The translations under genes and the position numbers were made by a program. Below the pieces are notes generated by a model. The model saw only the letters and a program-made list of their open reading frames with translations. It ran no database searches and had not been told where the DNA came from. Source: Phascolarctobacterium sp. ET69 (GTDB lineage Bacteria; Bacillota; Negativicutes; Acidaminococcales; Acidaminococcaceae). From it: a stretch of 64,000 nt of DNA. Shown here piece by piece: positions 25,896 through 36,071 of this stretch. Position 1 is the stretch's first letter, and each line of letters begins with the position of its first letter. Where the stretch lies: NCBI RefSeq assembly GCF_023336935.1, contig NZ_JAMBLR010000002.1:186001-250000 (forward strand), written 5' to 3'.

Positions 25896-26660
25896 ATGAA
25901 AAATAATTTAACAGTAATAATTTTAACTAAAAATGAAGAAAAAACAATAAGGCAAGTTATACAAAATGCACAAAAATGTGCTGATAACGTTTTAATTGTT
26001 GATTCCGGCAGTACGGATAAAACTGTTGAATTTGCTGAAAGCTGCGGAGCAAAAGTAGTTTACCGTGCGTGGGATAATGACTTTGCAGCGCAGCGTAATT
26101 TTGCTTTGCAGCATGTAACAACGCCGTGGGTTTTGTACATGGATGCTGATGAATTTTTAGATGCGCAGCTTATTTCTAATATAGAAAATGTACTTACTAA
26201 AAATGAAGAAAAGCAGTATTCTATGCTGCGGCGTATACATGCTTTTGGCTTTGAATATAAGCATGGCATTTTTAAGCCGGATGAAGTTATAAGAATGTTC
26301 CGTACCGATAGTGTACATTGGGAGGGCAAAGTGCACGAACGGCCTGTTTGTGATATGCCTAAAGAAGGCTTAAAAGGTTATATTGAACATTACACCTATG
26401 AAAATTGGCAGGACTGGTGGGAAAAAGCCGGGCATTATACATCTATCTGGGCGGAAGATGCGTATAAGCGAAATAAAAAATCCAGTGTAGGCAGTGCATT
26501 CTTTCATGCAGCATACGGATTTTTTAGGGCATATATTGTAGAAGTTGGTTTTATTGATGGCTGGAGCGGATTGTATTCGAGTATGTTGCATTTTATATAT
26601 ACAGTGATGAAATATTTAAAATTGAATGAACTTTATAGAAAAAACGGTAAGGCTAATTAA
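25896..26660 (+). CDS. GT2 family glycosyltransferase, WaaE/KdtX-like
   Basis: A 254-residue family 2 glycosyltransferase of the LPS-core WaaE group: ILTKNEEKTI at the N-terminus, VDSGSTDKT, DFAAQRNFAL, the metal-binding MDADEFL and a C-terminal segment with amphipathic helices. An in-frame ATG at 25884 is rejected because a TATAAT box at 25875-25880 would put the transcript start beyond it; ATG 25896 then has a very short leader with GGGTG as weak ribosome site. The WaaE group adds beta-glucose to heptose I. Convergent with the phosphoethanolamine transferase. Confidence 0.85.
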   Translation: MKNNLTVIILTKNEEKTIRQVIQNAQKCADNVLIVDSGSTDKTVEFAESCGAKVVYRAWDNDFAAQRNFALQHVTTPWVLYMDADEFLDAQLISNIENVLTKNEEKQYSMLRRIHAFGFEYKHGIFKPDEVIRMFRTDSVHWEGKVHERPVCDMPKEGLKGYIEHYTYENWQDWWEKAGHYTSIWAEDAYKRNKKSSVGSAFFHAAYGFFRAYIVEVGFIDGWSGLYSSMLHFIYTVMKYLKLNELYRKNGKAN

Positions 26661-26678
26661 AAGCCTTACCGTTTTTTT
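26639..26678. terminator. Bidirectional terminator overlapping a gene end
   Basis: AAAAACGGTAAGGCT and AGCCTTACCGTTTTT pair around 7 bases; the left arm lies inside the last codons of the GT2 gene and the right arm reaches the stop codon of the minus-strand phosphoethanolamine transferase. Confidence 0.9.
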
Positions 26679-28452
26679 AGTTGTTATCATCTTTAATAGC
26701 AATTTTTCCAAGATTGGTCTTTAATGTTTCGCGTGTAAATTTATATAGCGGCGATGAAAAGCAATTGCTTTCATCAAAATGATTGGATTTTATATTAAAA
26801 ATACCACACATTAAGTCATAGGCAAGATCATTGGTAAAATATTGCTTTTCGTTTTGCCGCAGGGTATTAACTGTTTGCGGAAATTTGATTATATATTCAT
26901 CAGAAAAATAAGTAAACATTGGTATGCGGACGGTACCAAAACCACCAAAATCAGGCGCACGGCGCTTATCAGGTATGGTTGCATGATCTGAAAAATACAA
27001 CATTGCCTGCAAATTTAATTTTTGCGTGCTGTATTCCCAAATTTTTTGCAGAATATAATCCGTGTAACGAATAGAATCGATGTAATTAGGTATTAAATCA
27101 TATTTCCCAGGCTTGCTGAATTTGGCAAAGCTTTGCGGATAACGGTTTATAAAGTTAAAGTGGTTACCTTTTAAATGGATGACTACAAAATTATTCTTTG
27201 TTGGGTCAACTTCGTCCAAATAATCGAGCAAAGCTTCATCATATTGCACTTGGTTTAAATTTTGTTTTGTCCATTTAGCTGTACCGGAGGTGTTGGCAAC
27301 TAAAGTTACAGGCGTATCAGCACTTCCCAAATGGCCCTGATTACTGTACCAATGCGTTGTGTAACCGGCTTTATGTGCAATATCAATAATAGAACATGAA
27401 GTATAAAATTGTTTGTTGTTATACTGATTGAATTCCGTTAAAGCACGTTCTAAACACCGTACTGTATTTGCCTCGCAGGAATATGCATTTGGATATAAAA
27501 TAAAATGTTCGTCATCCTTTTTTGCTGAAAGCCATGGTGTTGTTTCTACCAGGTAATCGGTAAAGGCGCTCATATAATCGCGCGAAGCAGATTCGCCAAT
27601 AACCATAATAATTGTAGAAGGCTTGCTGAATTGCGGCTGTGAAGGTGTAACAGTTAAATCTTTAATACGTTCCTGCATATTGGTTTGATACAGTAATGTA
27701 GTCGCCATATATTCTTTTACATCAAGCCACAATTCTACAAAGCCGGTCCGGCGAAAAGCTGCTCTTTCCGAAAGCCAAAGGTAAACCGTTAAAAAGGCAA
27801 ATACACCGGCGATAAGCCCTGCCTGCCATAGCTCCATGCTAACAGCAGGATATTGTAGGTTAGCGTATACCATAAAGGCGTAAATTAAAATTGCCAGCGC
27901 AAAAATGCAAATGTTAAAGATGATGGAAAACGATTTAAAGAACTCAATAATTTCATTGTAATGGGTGTCCTGAATCATACTCATACCGTCCTCGCTGACG
28001 CAGGAGCCGTATAAATAATAATATACCCACTGCGCAACCGGAACAGCGCAAATTAAAAATTCGACAGTTGCAATAACCGGTAAAACAAGCTGCGGAAGCA
28101 GGTTAAAGTTAATTACTAAAACCTTTAGCGACATCAGCCAACCAATAATATACAGACCGAATACAATATCAAAATGAAAGCCAAAATCGGATGACACCTT
28201 GCGGTTAGTTAAAAAATAAAATAATGGGTAAGTAATAATCCACATAATGCCTGTTATAAGGCTGGTAATAAATATAGGGCTTGTTACAGGCAAGCCAGTA
28301 CAGTAAAGTGGCAGTACAGGCAGCACAGCACAAGGGAAAAAGCGTCTTAATTGCAAATATTCGGCTTTGTGACCAAGCCCGTGCGAAACTTTCAGATAAA
28401 ACAAGTACGGAAGTATATATAAAATTAGTCCTAAAATAAGGTATTCGTTCAT
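26677..28452 (-). CDS. Phosphoethanolamine transferase, CptA/EptC-like
   Basis: A 591-residue inner-membrane enzyme: several transmembrane segments over residues 1-235, then a periplasmic sulfatase-type domain. Metal and catalytic motifs are VIGESASRDYM (Glu ligand), the nucleophilic Thr in CEANTVRCLERALTEF, LKGNHFNF and FSDHATIP. The Thr context resembles CptA/EptC, which modify the LPS core heptose, more than EptA, which modifies lipid A. It transfers phosphoethanolamine from phosphatidylethanolamine, lowering the negative charge of LPS. ATG 28452 with GGAGTG is chosen over a TTG one codon before. Conversely, lipid A as acceptor cannot be excluded. Confidence 0.85.
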   Translation of the reverse strand: MNEYLILGLILYILPYLFYLKVSHGLGHKAEYLQLRRFFPCAVLPVLPLYCTGLPVTSPIFITSLITGIMWIITYPLFYFLTNRKVSSDFGFHFDIVFGLYIIGWLMSLKVLVINFNLLPQLVLPVIATVEFLICAVPVAQWVYYYLYGSCVSEDGMSMIQDTHYNEIIEFFKSFSIIFNICIFALAILIYAFMVYANLQYPAVSMELWQAGLIAGVFAFLTVYLWLSERAAFRRTGFVELWLDVKEYMATTLLYQTNMQERIKDLTVTPSQPQFSKPSTIIMVIGESASRDYMSAFTDYLVETTPWLSAKKDDEHFILYPNAYSCEANTVRCLERALTEFNQYNNKQFYTSCSIIDIAHKAGYTTHWYSNQGHLGSADTPVTLVANTSGTAKWTKQNLNQVQYDEALLDYLDEVDPTKNNFVVIHLKGNHFNFINRYPQSFAKFSKPGKYDLIPNYIDSIRYTDYILQKIWEYSTQKLNLQAMLYFSDHATIPDKRRAPDFGGFGTVRIPMFTYFSDEYIIKFPQTVNTLRQNEKQYFTNDLAYDLMCGIFNIKSNHFDESNCFSSPLYKFTRETLKTNLGKIAIKDDNN

Positions 28453-28570
28453 CAAATTAAATCACTCCAATAAAAATATCCTGTTAAATTATAGCACAGA
28501 ACGGCAAAAAATAGTACCGCCAATAATGTAGTGTGGTATAATTATAAAAGAATAAAATGGGAGAGTAGCG

Positions 28571-29851
28571 ATGAAAAACCTGTATTTATGCTTAACGGAT
28601 TTTCAAATTTTAAATGCTTTAAATTTGCAGCTTACCATATTTAAAAATAAAAAATCGGATTTATTTTTTATTACCAATAAAGAAGGTAATGAGCAGCTTG
28701 CACAAAGACTTAAAGAAACCGGCCTTTTTGAAAATGTTTATTTATTTAATAATTCACGCATAAAAGGCTTGCATCAGTATGCCCGTTCAACCGTAGAGGG
28801 CAAACATAATAATGGATTTTTTTCGGCGTTAACAACTTCTGTTAATGAAGTTATTTATAAAATACGCTGCAAAACAAGCGGTGAAGCGTATGCCATTAAT
28901 GCGAAGCTTGTTTTAGGCGGCAAGATGGATTTTAGTTCTTATGATGAAGTATTCTGCCTTGATAAGCGTCAGCTTGTTGTTACCTGTGTTAAGCAGATTT
29001 TAAAAGAAACCAGCGGAAAATGTAAAATAAACCTTTTAGATGAAGGTACAAGCACTTACTGGAGGTCTATTTTAACTAAAAATTTTCCGGTTAGCGACAT
29101 TTATTTATACGCACCTGAACTTGCTAATTATTATAATGAAGGATGGAAAGAAAAAGTTTATAAAATACCTGCAATAGACTATAATGATGCTCAATTCCGC
29201 GAAATTATTAATGCTGTATTTGGATTTTATGATGATGGCAATTATCCTCATAATGACAACGGCAGCCTGCTCTTAAAAAATAAAATAATCTTTTTTGACC
29301 AGAATTGGGACCCGATGCCGGAATATTTTAAGCATCTTAATAAATTTATGATGTTGCTTTTGCATAATCCATATAAAAAGCATAAAAAAGAAAGTGCTTT
29401 TTATGAACGAAAGATGGAAATGTTCCGCATAACTGCGGATAACAGTAGTGGCAATGAGGTTATTGTTAAGCTGCATCCTCGCAGTCCCCTCAGTTTTGTT
29501 GCGGATTATCAGAAAAGCAAGTGTACAATGGCGCCTAATTTAAAAACTCCGTGGGAAGTTTTTATGGATAATTGCTTGTTTACAAACAACATTTGGGTAA
29601 CGGTAAGTTCTACCGCTTTATGTACCTATAAAATGATTTTTGCCGATTCTCGTGAAGATATACCGATGATTTTCTTGTATAAAATTGTCTACGACGGCAA
29701 CAAAAGTTATCAGGAAGATGACCAATTCTTTAGAAGTTTTCAGAAAAAATATCCGCAGTCGGTATTTATACCAGAAACCACCGAAGAATTTACCCAAATT
29801 TACAAAAAACTTATTAATAAAATGAATGATAAACGGAAAGATAATAGATGA
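28571..29851 (+). CDS. Sialyltransferase-like glycosyltransferase (GT52-like)
   Basis: A 426-residue GT-B type protein. Three short motifs shared by bacterial sialyltransferase families are present in order: acidic-acidic-Gly in LLDEGTSTY (residues 157-159), His-Pro in VKLHPRSP (302-303) and paired Ser in VTVSSTAL (346-347). The N-terminus YLCLTDFQILNALNL also resembles the lipooligosaccharide sialyltransferase group GT52. Known members use CMP-sialic acid, but no CMP-sugar genes are in the window, so the donor may differ. GGGAGAG precedes the ATG. It overlaps the next GT4 gene by ATGA and heads the long rightward glycan operon. Confidence 0.65.
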   Translation: MKNLYLCLTDFQILNALNLQLTIFKNKKSDLFFITNKEGNEQLAQRLKETGLFENVYLFNNSRIKGLHQYARSTVEGKHNNGFFSALTTSVNEVIYKIRCKTSGEAYAINAKLVLGGKMDFSSYDEVFCLDKRQLVVTCVKQILKETSGKCKINLLDEGTSTYWRSILTKNFPVSDIYLYAPELANYYNEGWKEKVYKIPAIDYNDAQFREIINAVFGFYDDGNYPHNDNGSLLLKNKIIFFDQNWDPMPEYFKHLNKFMMLLLHNPYKKHKKESAFYERKMEMFRITADNSSGNEVIVKLHPRSPLSFVADYQKSKCTMAPNLKTPWEVFMDNCLFTNNIWVTVSSTALCTYKMIFADSREDIPMIFLYKIVYDGNKSYQEDDQFFRSFQKKYPQSVFIPETTEEFTQIYKKLINKMNDKRKDNR

Positions 29852-30945
29852 AAGATTTCTGCGTTTTAAACATAGTAATTGCAAAAGTGTGGGGCGGCGG
29901 CGAGCAGTATGTTTATGATACCGCCAAAGCAATGAAAAAGCTTGGCGTAAAAGTTTACATCGCTGTTGATAAAACCAACACAGCTATGCAGCAGCGCTTT
30001 GCCGAAGTCGCAGAAGTGGTAACTTTTAATTTGTATTCTGCCGCTGGGCTTTGTGCTGTAAACGGGCTTGCAAATTTTATAAAAAAGCAGCGCGTGGATA
30101 TTATTAACTGCCATAGCGGGCATGCCATGCAGCTGTGTCTGCTGCTTAAATTTTTAACAGACGCTAAAGTAGTTATGTTTAAACATAATGCCCTGCCTGC
30201 TAAGCATGATTTTTACCATAACTGGCAGCGTAAAAACACAGATGCTTTTATTTGTGTATCGCGTTTGGTATATGATTTGCAAATACAAGGTCTTGCAGAA
30301 GCCGAAAAACAAAAATATCATCTTGTTTATAACGGTATTGATACAGAAAAATTTGACAAATATAAAAATATAAAAAAAGATCCCGATAAATTTGTCATCG
30401 GCTATGCCGGGCGTATTGCTGGTGATAAAGGCATAGATATATTGCTGCAGGCATTTGAAAAATTATCGGAAAAGTACGATAATATATATTTGCAGCTGGC
30501 TGGCACGGATGAAAAAGGCTACCTGCAAAAAGTGCAGCAGTTTATCGTTGAGCGTAACCTGCAAAAGCGCATAGAATATTTAGGCAATCAAAAAGATATG
30601 GAGCGCTATTATAAAAAACTGAACCTTTTTGTATTGCCTTCTGTTGTAAAAGAAGCCTTTGGGCTTGTGTTGTGCGAGGCCATGTACTGCGGCGTACCTG
30701 TAATAACCACTAACAGCGGTGCCCAGGGCGAGATTATAACAAACGGAAGCGACGGTACAATAGTGCAGGCAGGAGATGCTAAAGTACTGGCACAAAGTAT
30801 TGAAGATGTCTATAATAATTGCCAGGAATATTTAATAATGGCAGCGAAAGCCAAAAAAAAAGTAAAAGAAAAGTTTAGCGTAATAAAGTGTGCAGAAGAA
30901 TTGATGAAAATTAATGAAAATATTTGCGCCAAGAAGGTGAAATGA
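29848..30945 (+). CDS. GT4 family glycosyltransferase
   Basis: A 365-residue family 4 enzyme with a GT-B fold. N-terminal VWGGGEQYVYDTAKAMKKLG, then VSRLVYDLQIQ, FVIGYAGRIAGDKGID at the start of the nucleotide domain and the donor-binding VKEAFGLVLCEAMYCGVPVITT (EX7E). Coupled to the sialyltransferase-like gene by ATGA overlap and to the next GT8 by TGATG. Probably adds hexose to the outer core or to a repeating unit; specificity is not readable. Confidence 0.87.
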   Translation: MKDFCVLNIVIAKVWGGGEQYVYDTAKAMKKLGVKVYIAVDKTNTAMQQRFAEVAEVVTFNLYSAAGLCAVNGLANFIKKQRVDIINCHSGHAMQLCLLLKFLTDAKVVMFKHNALPAKHDFYHNWQRKNTDAFICVSRLVYDLQIQGLAEAEKQKYHLVYNGIDTEKFDKYKNIKKDPDKFVIGYAGRIAGDKGIDILLQAFEKLSEKYDNIYLQLAGTDEKGYLQKVQQFIVERNLQKRIEYLGNQKDMERYYKKLNLFVLPSVVKEAFGLVLCEAMYCGVPVITTNSGAQGEIITNGSDGTIVQAGDAKVLAQSIEDVYNNCQEYLIMAAKAKKKVKEKFSVIKCAEELMKINENICAKKVK

Positions 30946-31964
30946 TGAGCTACGTTAGTAAAGTTATTAAATTTGAAAATAATAAAGAAAATACAAAACA
31001 CATACTACTTTGCGGTGATAAAAATTATATAAAATACTGCGGTGTAACACTTACATCAATTTTATTAAGCAATCAAAACGAAAGTTTTACCTTTCATATT
31101 TTTTGCGATGATATAAGTGAGCAGGATATTGCAAAAGTTAAAGCGACAACTGAAAAGTTTAATATAAATATTTTAATTCATATTTTTAATAAAGAATTTA
31201 TTGAAGAATTTTTACAACAACTATCAAAAACAAGAAGTGGTATCGATAAAAGTGTTTCGTTTTATCAGTGCTTTAGGTTTTTAGCATATGAAGCATTAGC
31301 AGATGATAATATTGATTATGTTTTATATTTGGATTCAGATATTTTAGTTAATGGTAACATAGATGAATTTTGGGCCTATAAAAACACAGAATATGTTGCA
31401 GTAGTAATAGCAGACAAAGCGGAAAAAGAAAATGCTCCAAGGGTTAATACACAAAAATACTTTAATTCTGGTGTGATGTTTGTTAATTTGAAAAAATGGA
31501 AAAATGGTGATTATACACGTTTATCCATACAAAAAGCAAGTGAAAAAAAGTGGTATTATATTGACCAGGACTCAATGAATATTTTATTAGATAATAAATG
31601 TTTATACATATCGGAAAATTATAATTATTACTATAATCTATCAAGAGTATCAGACACATCAGATAAGCCAAGTTTAGTACAAATACCAAAAGAAGCAAAA
31701 ATATTACATTTTGTTGGCATTAGCAAACCGTGGCATTCATGGGTACAGGATTTGCAGGTAATAAAAAAATATAATGAAGTAAAAGCTGTTTCACCATGGT
31801 TTGATAACGGTATAATAAAACCTGATGAAATGAAAACTAATCAGCATAAATATTTCCATAAACTTGCAAGAATCAGCAAAAAAGAAGGTAACTATTTACA
31901 AATGACAGAAGCATATTTTTCATATGGGTTAGCTAAACTAAAATACTTGATAAAGGGTGAATAA
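30945..31964 (+). CDS. GT8 family glycosyltransferase
   Basis: A 339-residue family 8 enzyme, similar in design to the one at 21873 (ILLCGDKNYIKYCGVTLTSI, LYLDSDILVNG with DxD, YFNSGVMFVNL, IDQDSMNILL, LHFVGISKPW). Two ATGs at 30942 and 30945 are possible; 30945 gives a 7-base spacing from GAAGG and a TGATG junction with the previous gene. Very AT-rich coding. Likely a glucosyl- or galactosyltransferase of the outer core. Confidence 0.86.
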   Translation: MSYVSKVIKFENNKENTKHILLCGDKNYIKYCGVTLTSILLSNQNESFTFHIFCDDISEQDIAKVKATTEKFNINILIHIFNKEFIEEFLQQLSKTRSGIDKSVSFYQCFRFLAYEALADDNIDYVLYLDSDILVNGNIDEFWAYKNTEYVAVVIADKAEKENAPRVNTQKYFNSGVMFVNLKKWKNGDYTRLSIQKASEKKWYYIDQDSMNILLDNKCLYISENYNYYYNLSRVSDTSDKPSLVQIPKEAKILHFVGISKPWHSWVQDLQVIKKYNEVKAVSPWFDNGIIKPDEMKTNQHKYFHKLARISKKEGNYLQMTEAYFSYGLAKLKYLIKGE

Positions 31965-31970
31965 TTTAAA

Positions 31971-32942
31971 ATGAATGATAAAGTTAGTGTAATTGTTCCA
32001 GTTTATAATGTAGAAAAATATATAGGTCGTTGTATAGAAAGTATTATTAAGCAAAGTTATAAAAATTTAGAAATTATTTTAATAGACGACGGCTCAAAAG
32101 ACAACAGTGGCAAAATTTGTGATGAATATGCAGAAAAAGATAATAGAATTAAAGTAATACATAAGAAAAATGGTGGGGTAAGCGATGCAAGAAATACTGG
32201 CTTAAACATAGTTAACGGAGAATATATTTGTTTTATTGATAGTGATGATTATATTCATAAAGACTTACTTAAAGATAATTTAGAAAAATTAATTCAGCAA
32301 AAAGCTGATATGATTTGTTTTAATCGTTTTGTAGTAAATGGTGAAAAAATAATTGAGAAGCCTCAGCTTTATAATGAAAATATGAATACCTATGATGTAA
32401 TTTCTGGGATATGGAAGAAAAAATTATCTAATGTAGTTTGGGATAAACTGTATAAAAAATCGTTATGGGAAAATGTAAGGTTTGTTAAAGGCCAAATATT
32501 TGAAGATTTGTATGCAATGCCATATATATTAGAAAATGTAAATAAAATTATTTGTAATAACCAAGCCTATTACTATTATGAACGTGGTAATGTTTCGTCA
32601 ATATCTCATAATGTTGGAATGAAGTTTTATATTTTGGAGTTCATAGGCGCATGTATAAAAATAGAAGTTGCCAAAAATAAATGGCAAGATTTATACAAAT
32701 ATTCGATAGATAAGGCCTATGAATATGGCTTTAAAGCTTATCAGTATAATATTTTTACAAAATATTTATCAGATGAACAAAACAAAAAAATTCAAGAGTT
32801 TTTCCGGGGGGGACATAGATATGTACCCACGGAAGTAAAATATAGAATTTTTTTATGGGATTTTCATCATGGAAATATAATTAATAAAATTAAGGGATTT
32901 TTTTATTACTGGAAAAGTAAAAAGAATGGGTGGATTGAATAA
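31971..32942 (+). CDS. GT2 family glycosyltransferase
   Basis: A 323-residue family 2 (GT-A) enzyme. SVIVPVYNVEKYIGRCIES, IDDGSKDNSG, NGGVSDARNTG and the DxD-like FIDSDDYI are the standard donor and metal motifs, and WDKLYKKSLW with FEDLYAMPY follows as in the CpsJ/WcaA group. It starts 6 bases after the GT8 stop and ends 3 bases before the ligase gene. Confidence 0.88.
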   Translation: MNDKVSVIVPVYNVEKYIGRCIESIIKQSYKNLEIILIDDGSKDNSGKICDEYAEKDNRIKVIHKKNGGVSDARNTGLNIVNGEYICFIDSDDYIHKDLLKDNLEKLIQQKADMICFNRFVVNGEKIIEKPQLYNENMNTYDVISGIWKKKLSNVVWDKLYKKSLWENVRFVKGQIFEDLYAMPYILENVNKIICNNQAYYYYERGNVSSISHNVGMKFYILEFIGACIKIEVAKNKWQDLYKYSIDKAYEYGFKAYQYNIFTKYLSDEQNKKIQEFFRGGHRYVPTEVKYRIFLWDFHHGNIINKIKGFFYYWKSKKNGWIE

Positions 32943-32945
32943 GTG

Positions 32946-34136
32946 ATGAATATATCGGAGAAATGGATTAAGTGTTTACCAATATTACTTTTACCTTTAG
33001 GTTGCAGCGGATTGTCTAGTGTTTTTCAAGCAGTTGGAATAATTGTATTTTTATATCTGTATTTTAAAAGGAGAGAAGAATTTGATTTTAAAATATTTTT
33101 TCAAAATAAACTTGTTAAATATAGTTTAATATGTTTTATAGTTTGGATTATGGGAATGATGCTATCAGATTTTGTTTCTCGTGGTAATATTAAAGAAAGT
33201 TGGAATTGGTGCCAACGAATACTGCCGTTTTTTTTAGCAGGTTTATTTACTATAAAAAATAATAAGTACTTTAAAGCAGTTTGGATTGGTTTGACATTAA
33301 GCTTATTGATTGTTAGCTGCAATGTATTGTATAGTCTTTTTATTCAGGAACATTGGCGTCCTATTACAATGTTTAATAGCCCTAATAAGTTGGGCGGCTT
33401 TTTAATTTTACTGATACCTTTTGTATTTGGCGGTATATATACATTTAAAAATAACTTTAGATTAAAGGTATACGGAATGATAGTATTGACATTGGGAATC
33501 GTTTCATTAATTATCTCTGGCTGCCGCGGTGCGATGCTGGGATTGTTGCTTGGTTCATTTATTTGTTTTATCATGATTGAATATAAAAAATTGCCGACCC
33601 GTAAATTTGCTTTAAATATATTTAAGGCTGCGTGTATAATAATTATTGGTTTGATTATTGTATATTTTGTATTCCCTGTAATGATTAGCAGGTCTTATGA
33701 TATGGAGCGAGTTTATTTATGGAACTCTGCCATAAAAATGTTTTGTGATTATCCTGTTTTTGGCGTTGGTGTTGGTAATTTTAATGAATATTACATTAAT
33801 AATGGATACATTAATCCTTTGGCTAAAGAGGCAAATTTAGATACACCTCATAATATGTTTTTGTGGTTTTTAGCTGAAAGAGGTATTATTGTAGGACTTC
33901 CGTTTGTTATTATGCTCATGTTTCAAGCATATATGTTGTTACGGAATGTGTTAACAGATTATAAAAAAATTAATATTTGGTGCTGTTGTGGTGCTGTTGT
34001 AGTTGTAGGAATGATAGTTCATAGTATGGTTGATACGGTGCCTAATAATCGTACATATCAATTAATGTATTGGTTGTTATATGGAGTTTCGTGTTATAGT
34101 ATTATTTATAATAAAAAGATAAATAATACTATATAA
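32946..34136 (+). CDS. O-antigen ligase/polymerase family membrane protein
   Basis: A 396-residue inner-membrane protein with about ten hydrophobic segments and one larger loop, the topology of WaaL/Wzy. The loop holds the family pattern: [27 protein letters not shown] and [15 protein letters not shown]. The central [13 protein letters not shown] motif is the conserved Arg region. It could ligate a glycan to lipid A-core or polymerise O-units; only one such gene is visible here and no Wzx flippase is seen. GTG 32943 directly before ATG 32946 is an alternative start. Confidence 0.82.
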   Translation: MNISEKWIKCLPILLLPLGCSGLSSVFQAVGIIVFLYLYFKRREEFDFKIFFQNKLVKYSLICFIVWIMGMMLSDFVSRGNIKESWNWCQRILPFFLAGLFTIKNNKYFKAVWIGLTLSLLIVSCNVLYSLFIQEHWRPITMFNSPNKLGGFLILLIPFVFGGIYTFKNNFRLKVYGMIVLTLGIVSLIISGCRGAMLGLLLGSFICFIMIEYKKLPTRKFALNIFKAACIIIIGLIIVYFVFPVMISRSYDMERVYLWNSAIKMFCDYPVFGVGVGNFNEYYINNGYINPLAKEANLDTPHNMFLWFLAERGIIVGLPFVIMLMFQAYMLLRNVLTDYKKINIWCCCGAVVVVGMIVHSMVDTVPNNRTYQLMYWLLYGVSCYSIIYNKKINNTI

Positions 34137-34146
34137 GGAATTAAAA

Positions 34147-34809
34147 ATGGAAATGCTATATATTAATGTGAAATGGCAATATTTTATTAAATTTATTAGA
34201 TTTATACGTGGAAGTAATAAATGTCCTAAATTTATATATAAATTATCGAAAAAATATTTTGGAACTCGTGATGATTTAGCGAGATATTGGCTTTATAAGT
34301 ATAATAATATTTATATAGGCAAATATACCTATGGTTATACGCAGTTGCCATATACATATATAAAGAAAGTAGGTTCTTTTACATCAATAGCATCAGGGGT
34401 AAGCATAGCTACAAATACACATAACTATAACTTTGTTACAACAAGTCCTATTTTATTTGATAAAAAATATAAATTCCCTTGCAAAGAAAATATTTTAAGT
34501 TCATATTGCCCTAATTTATATCATTCCGTTGAAATAGGAAATGATGTGTGGATTGGTGCAAATGTTACTATATTTAATGGTGTAAAAATCGGGGATGGAG
34601 CAGTTATTGCGGCTGGCAGTATAATAAGAAATGATGTCCCTCCCTATGCGATTGTTGTTGGTGTTGATAGGATTATAAAATATAGATTTAAACAAGATGA
34701 AAGAGAAAAATTGTTAAAAATAAAATGGTGGGAATGGGATGAAACAAAAATAAAAGAAAAAGTTAATGAATTTTATAAGATTGATGAATTTTTAGGAAAG
34801 TATAATTAA
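34147..34809 (+). CDS. CatB-type hexapeptide O-acetyltransferase
   Basis: A 220-residue left-handed beta-helix acyltransferase. Hexapeptide repeats are clear in [18 protein letters not shown] and [19 protein letters not shown], and the catalytic His lies in TNTHNYN. The end [12 protein letters not shown] matches the xenobiotic acetyltransferase (CatB/Vat) family, which in glycan clusters O-acetylates sugars. Weak AAGGA ribosome site. Between the ligase and a GT4 it probably decorates the same glycan. Confidence 0.82.
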   Translation: MEMLYINVKWQYFIKFIRFIRGSNKCPKFIYKLSKKYFGTRDDLARYWLYKYNNIYIGKYTYGYTQLPYTYIKKVGSFTSIASGVSIATNTHNYNFVTTSPILFDKKYKFPCKENILSSYCPNLYHSVEIGNDVWIGANVTIFNGVKIGDGAVIAAGSIIRNDVPPYAIVVGVDRIIKYRFKQDEREKLLKIKWWEWDETKIKEKVNEFYKIDEFLGKYN

Positions 34810-34837
34810 AATTTTTACATAGGGAGCTGTATTATCA

Positions 34838-36025
34838 ATGAGAATATTTTTATTTGATTTTTGGAATGTTGTAAATTCGAGCGGTGGCTCTGAGCGAGTT
34901 TTAAGTAATATGGCAAATGAATTAACTAAAAGAGGTTATGATATTACGGTAGTTTGTTGCGATCCTAAAAACGGCAGTATGTTTTTTCCGCTTAATGAAA
35001 AAGTAAAATTTATAAATTTAAATGGCAGTGGTAAGTTTGATGATGGAACAATTTTATTAAAAGTTAAAGGTGAAATTTTAAGAGCTTTTAAAAAATTAGA
35101 TAAAGATAAACTGCGTATTGAAAAAAGATATACTAATATTTTGGGAAAACTAAAATATTTAATAGTAAAAGAAAAGCCTGATGTAATAATAACGTATGAC
35201 CCTAATTCTTTAATGGTGCTTAAAAGCTTGCTGCATGAAAATACGCCGACAATCGCAATGCTGCATATGCAGGCTGAGTTCTTTTTCTATCCTTCAATGA
35301 GTAAAACATTACTAAAGTCTTTTAAAAACGTGGAATGTATTCAGACTTTAACAAAGAAAGATATTGAACTTGTAAGAAACTATTCGCCTGATAATATAGT
35401 TAAATTTATTCCTAATTGTGTTTATTCTGTAAATAATGATATTGATAGAGCAGAATGCAAGTTTAATATAATTAATGTAGGGAGAATAGATAAAAATCAG
35501 AAACGTCAATTAAATTTAATTCAAGCTTTCAATAAAATAAAAAATACAGACAAAAAGTGGAAGGTAACTATTATCGGCGGTTGTTATTCTGAATCGCATT
35601 TTGCATATAAAAATGAAATTTTAAAATATATAAGTGATAATAATCTTGATGATAGAGTGGCATTACTTGGTGAAGTAAAAAATATATCAAAAATGTACCA
35701 AACGGCAGAAATATTCGTATTTCCAAGTGCTTACGAAGGAATGCCATTAGCTTTAACTGAAGCTATGGCTGCTGGATTACCTGTAATTGGTTATAAATCC
35801 TGCCCATCTGTTAATGAATTAATTGTTGATGGAGTTAATGGATTTTTATGCGAAGATGGCATAGATGATTTTGCAGAAAAGCTTAAAATTTTAATGCAGG
35901 ATGCAGAGTTGCGTAAGAAGATGGGACAAAATGCGCGGGAAAGTATGAAACAGTTTGCTCCTAAAAAAATTTGGGATGAATGGGAAGATTTAATTAACAA
36001 AGTTGTAGAAGAAAGTAAAAAATAA
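34838..36025 (+). CDS. GT4 family glycosyltransferase
   Basis: A 395-residue GT-B enzyme: N-terminal NSSGGSERVLSNMANELTKRGY, INVGRIDKNQKRQLNLIQAF at the domain junction, and PSAYEGMPLALTEAMAAGLPVIG as the EX7E donor site. Resembles enzymes adding N-acetylgalactosamine or galactose in capsule and O-antigen clusters, but specificity is unknown. AGGGAG supports the ATG. It is the last gene of the AT-rich plus-strand operon. Confidence 0.87.
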   Translation: MRIFLFDFWNVVNSSGGSERVLSNMANELTKRGYDITVVCCDPKNGSMFFPLNEKVKFINLNGSGKFDDGTILLKVKGEILRAFKKLDKDKLRIEKRYTNILGKLKYLIVKEKPDVIITYDPNSLMVLKSLLHENTPTIAMLHMQAEFFFYPSMSKTLLKSFKNVECIQTLTKKDIELVRNYSPDNIVKFIPNCVYSVNNDIDRAECKFNIINVGRIDKNQKRQLNLIQAFNKIKNTDKKWKVTIIGGCYSESHFAYKNEILKYISDNNLDDRVALLGEVKNISKMYQTAEIFVFPSAYEGMPLALTEAMAAGLPVIGYKSCPSVNELIVDGVNGFLCEDGIDDFAEKLKILMQDAELRKKMGQNARESMKQFAPKKIWDEWEDLINKVVEESKK

Positions 36026-36071
36026 TTTAATTTATAAAGTTATCAAATGTTATAAATTCCGGAGCCTAACC

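Noticed and set aside
36029-36058. AT-only inverted repeat after the last glycan gene as a terminator
   Set aside because: AATTTATAA/TTATAAATT arms contain no G-C pairs and no T-run follows, so termination is unlikely.
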